This document shows positions 5,096 to 5,660 of a DNA stretch of 5,660 nt, one piece after another. The position numbers were made by a program, and so were the translations under genes. Each line of letters starts with the position of its first letter. Position 1 is the stretch's first letter. The notes under the pieces are model-generated. The model saw nothing but the letters and a program-made list of their open reading frames with translations. It searched no databases and was not told where the DNA came from. Source of the DNA: an uncultured Flavobacteriales bacterium (GTDB lineage Bacteria > Bacteroidota > Bacteroidia > Flavobacteriales_D > Crocinitomicaceae); contig CAIUKX010000310.1 in assembly GCA_903899795.1 (NCBI GenBank), positions 1 to 5,660 of the forward strand, in the 5' to 3' direction.

Positions 5096-5660
5096 TCAAT
5101 GTGATCCTCTCTCAATAAATGAACAGCTCACCATTAAATGCTTACCAGGATTTTCGGAGTCTTTCAAACGCTCCATCATTCGTTGAGAAGTCTCTTTACC
5201 AATCAAATCAATAGGCTGTAAAAGCGCTGAAATCGGAGGGGAAAAATAGGAGAATGTCTCACTGTCGTCGAAAGAAATAATCCGAACTTTTTCAGGAATG
5301 GAAAGTCCCAATTGTCGTAAAGATGCCAAAGTTCGAAGTGCCACTTTATTGTTCAACGGTAAAAATGAATCAACACCCGATTCAACCAGTTCTTTGATCA
5401 CCTTGTTGATCTGTAATTCTTCGAATGGTAAATTCACAAGCGAATAATCAATTTTTGCCTCTTTACAACCTTTCACTGCACCTTGAATTCGATCTGTAAT
5501 TGTCGAAATTTCAGAAGTATGCTGTGAAACGATTGCCAATTTTTTCGGCTTTTTAGAGAACTTAGTAACCAGTTTTTCCGCTTCACGCATATTGTTAATC
5601 CCAACAAAATCAGCATTTTCATCACCGAATCGATCCGTAAATACAAATGGAATGTGTGTG
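5096..5660 (-). CDS. LacI/GalR-family transcriptional regulator, ligand-binding part (N-terminus beyond edge)
   Basis: The frame continues without a stop from the TGA at 5096-5098 to the window edge, giving at least 187 residues. An internal ATG at 5590 is not the start. The upstream codons read IPFVFTDRFGDENADFVGIN, the usual 'IPxVxxDR...VxxxN' strand and hinge of LacI-type proteins. Further on are IPEKVRIISFDDSETFSYF, SPPISALLQPIDLIG and a terminal SFIERGS, matching the 'IPxxVxxxxFDD...xPxxTxxxQPxxxxG...xxxxRxS' pattern of the periplasmic-binding-protein-like effector domain. These proteins usually bind sugars or related small molecules and repress catabolic or transport genes. The DNA-binding helix-turn-helix is outside the window, so operator and effector cannot be inferred. 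It lies upstream of the membrane-protein gene on the same strand, 26 bases away, so it may be co-transcribed with it. Confidence 0.85.
   Translation of the reverse strand, partial: THIPFVFTDRFGDENADFVGINNMREAEKLVTKFSKKPKKLAIVSQHTSEISTITDRIQGAVKGCKEAKIDYSLVNLPFEELQINKVIKELVESGVDSFLPLNNKVALRTLASLRQLGLSIPEKVRIISFDDSETFSYFSPPISALLQPIDLIGKETSQRMMERLKDSENPGKHLMVSCSFIERGSH

Noticed and set aside
5096..5590. Regulator starting at the ATG at 5590
   Set aside because: The frame stays open to the window edge and the upstream codons encode conserved LacI-family residues (IPFVFTDR), so this ATG is internal.

Overview
This AT-rich window most likely comes from a member of the Bacteroidota, probably Flavobacteriales-like. 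The grounds are the lack of Shine-Dalgarno sequences before the genes, promoter-like TAnnTTTG boxes, a carboxypeptidase-regulatory-like/coiled-coil/vWA surface protein, and a primase-helicase type common in Bacteroidota mobile elements. The assignment rests on style, not on a marker gene.

The window has two parts. The left part (1 to about 2200) is accessory DNA. It opens with the last 33 codons of an IS3-family transposase and that element's right end. This runs straight into a small gene for a membrane-anchored protein whose native 5' end appears to have been lost to the insertion. Facing it on the minus strand are two genes: a 196-residue helix-turn-helix protein with a terminase-small-subunit-like look (554-1144), and a 250-residue protein (1425-2177) that is the C-terminal half of an SF3 primase-helicase lacking its Walker A region. 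Between these two genes is a 280-base non-coding stretch with about ten copies of a 9-bp repeat (consensus ATACAGATA). They form a near mirror-image array around an AT-rich core, and one block has an exact 11-bp period. Helicase remnant, iteron-like array and DNA-binding protein together look like the replication module of a plasmid, integrative element or P4-like satellite, now partly decayed or repurposed. This is the most interesting part of the window.

The right part (2363 to 5660) looks like ordinary chromosome. A secreted 516-residue protein with two Ig-like domains, a coiled coil and a C-terminal vWA domain is encoded on the plus strand. It converges, with only 4 bases between stop codons, on a minus-strand pair: a LacI/GalR-type regulator (its N-terminus lies beyond the window edge), followed 26 bases later by a 383-residue multi-pass membrane protein of DoxX/HTTM-like character. 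A short hairpin over both convergent stop codons probably serves as a shared terminator. No tRNA, rRNA or CRISPR array was seen.
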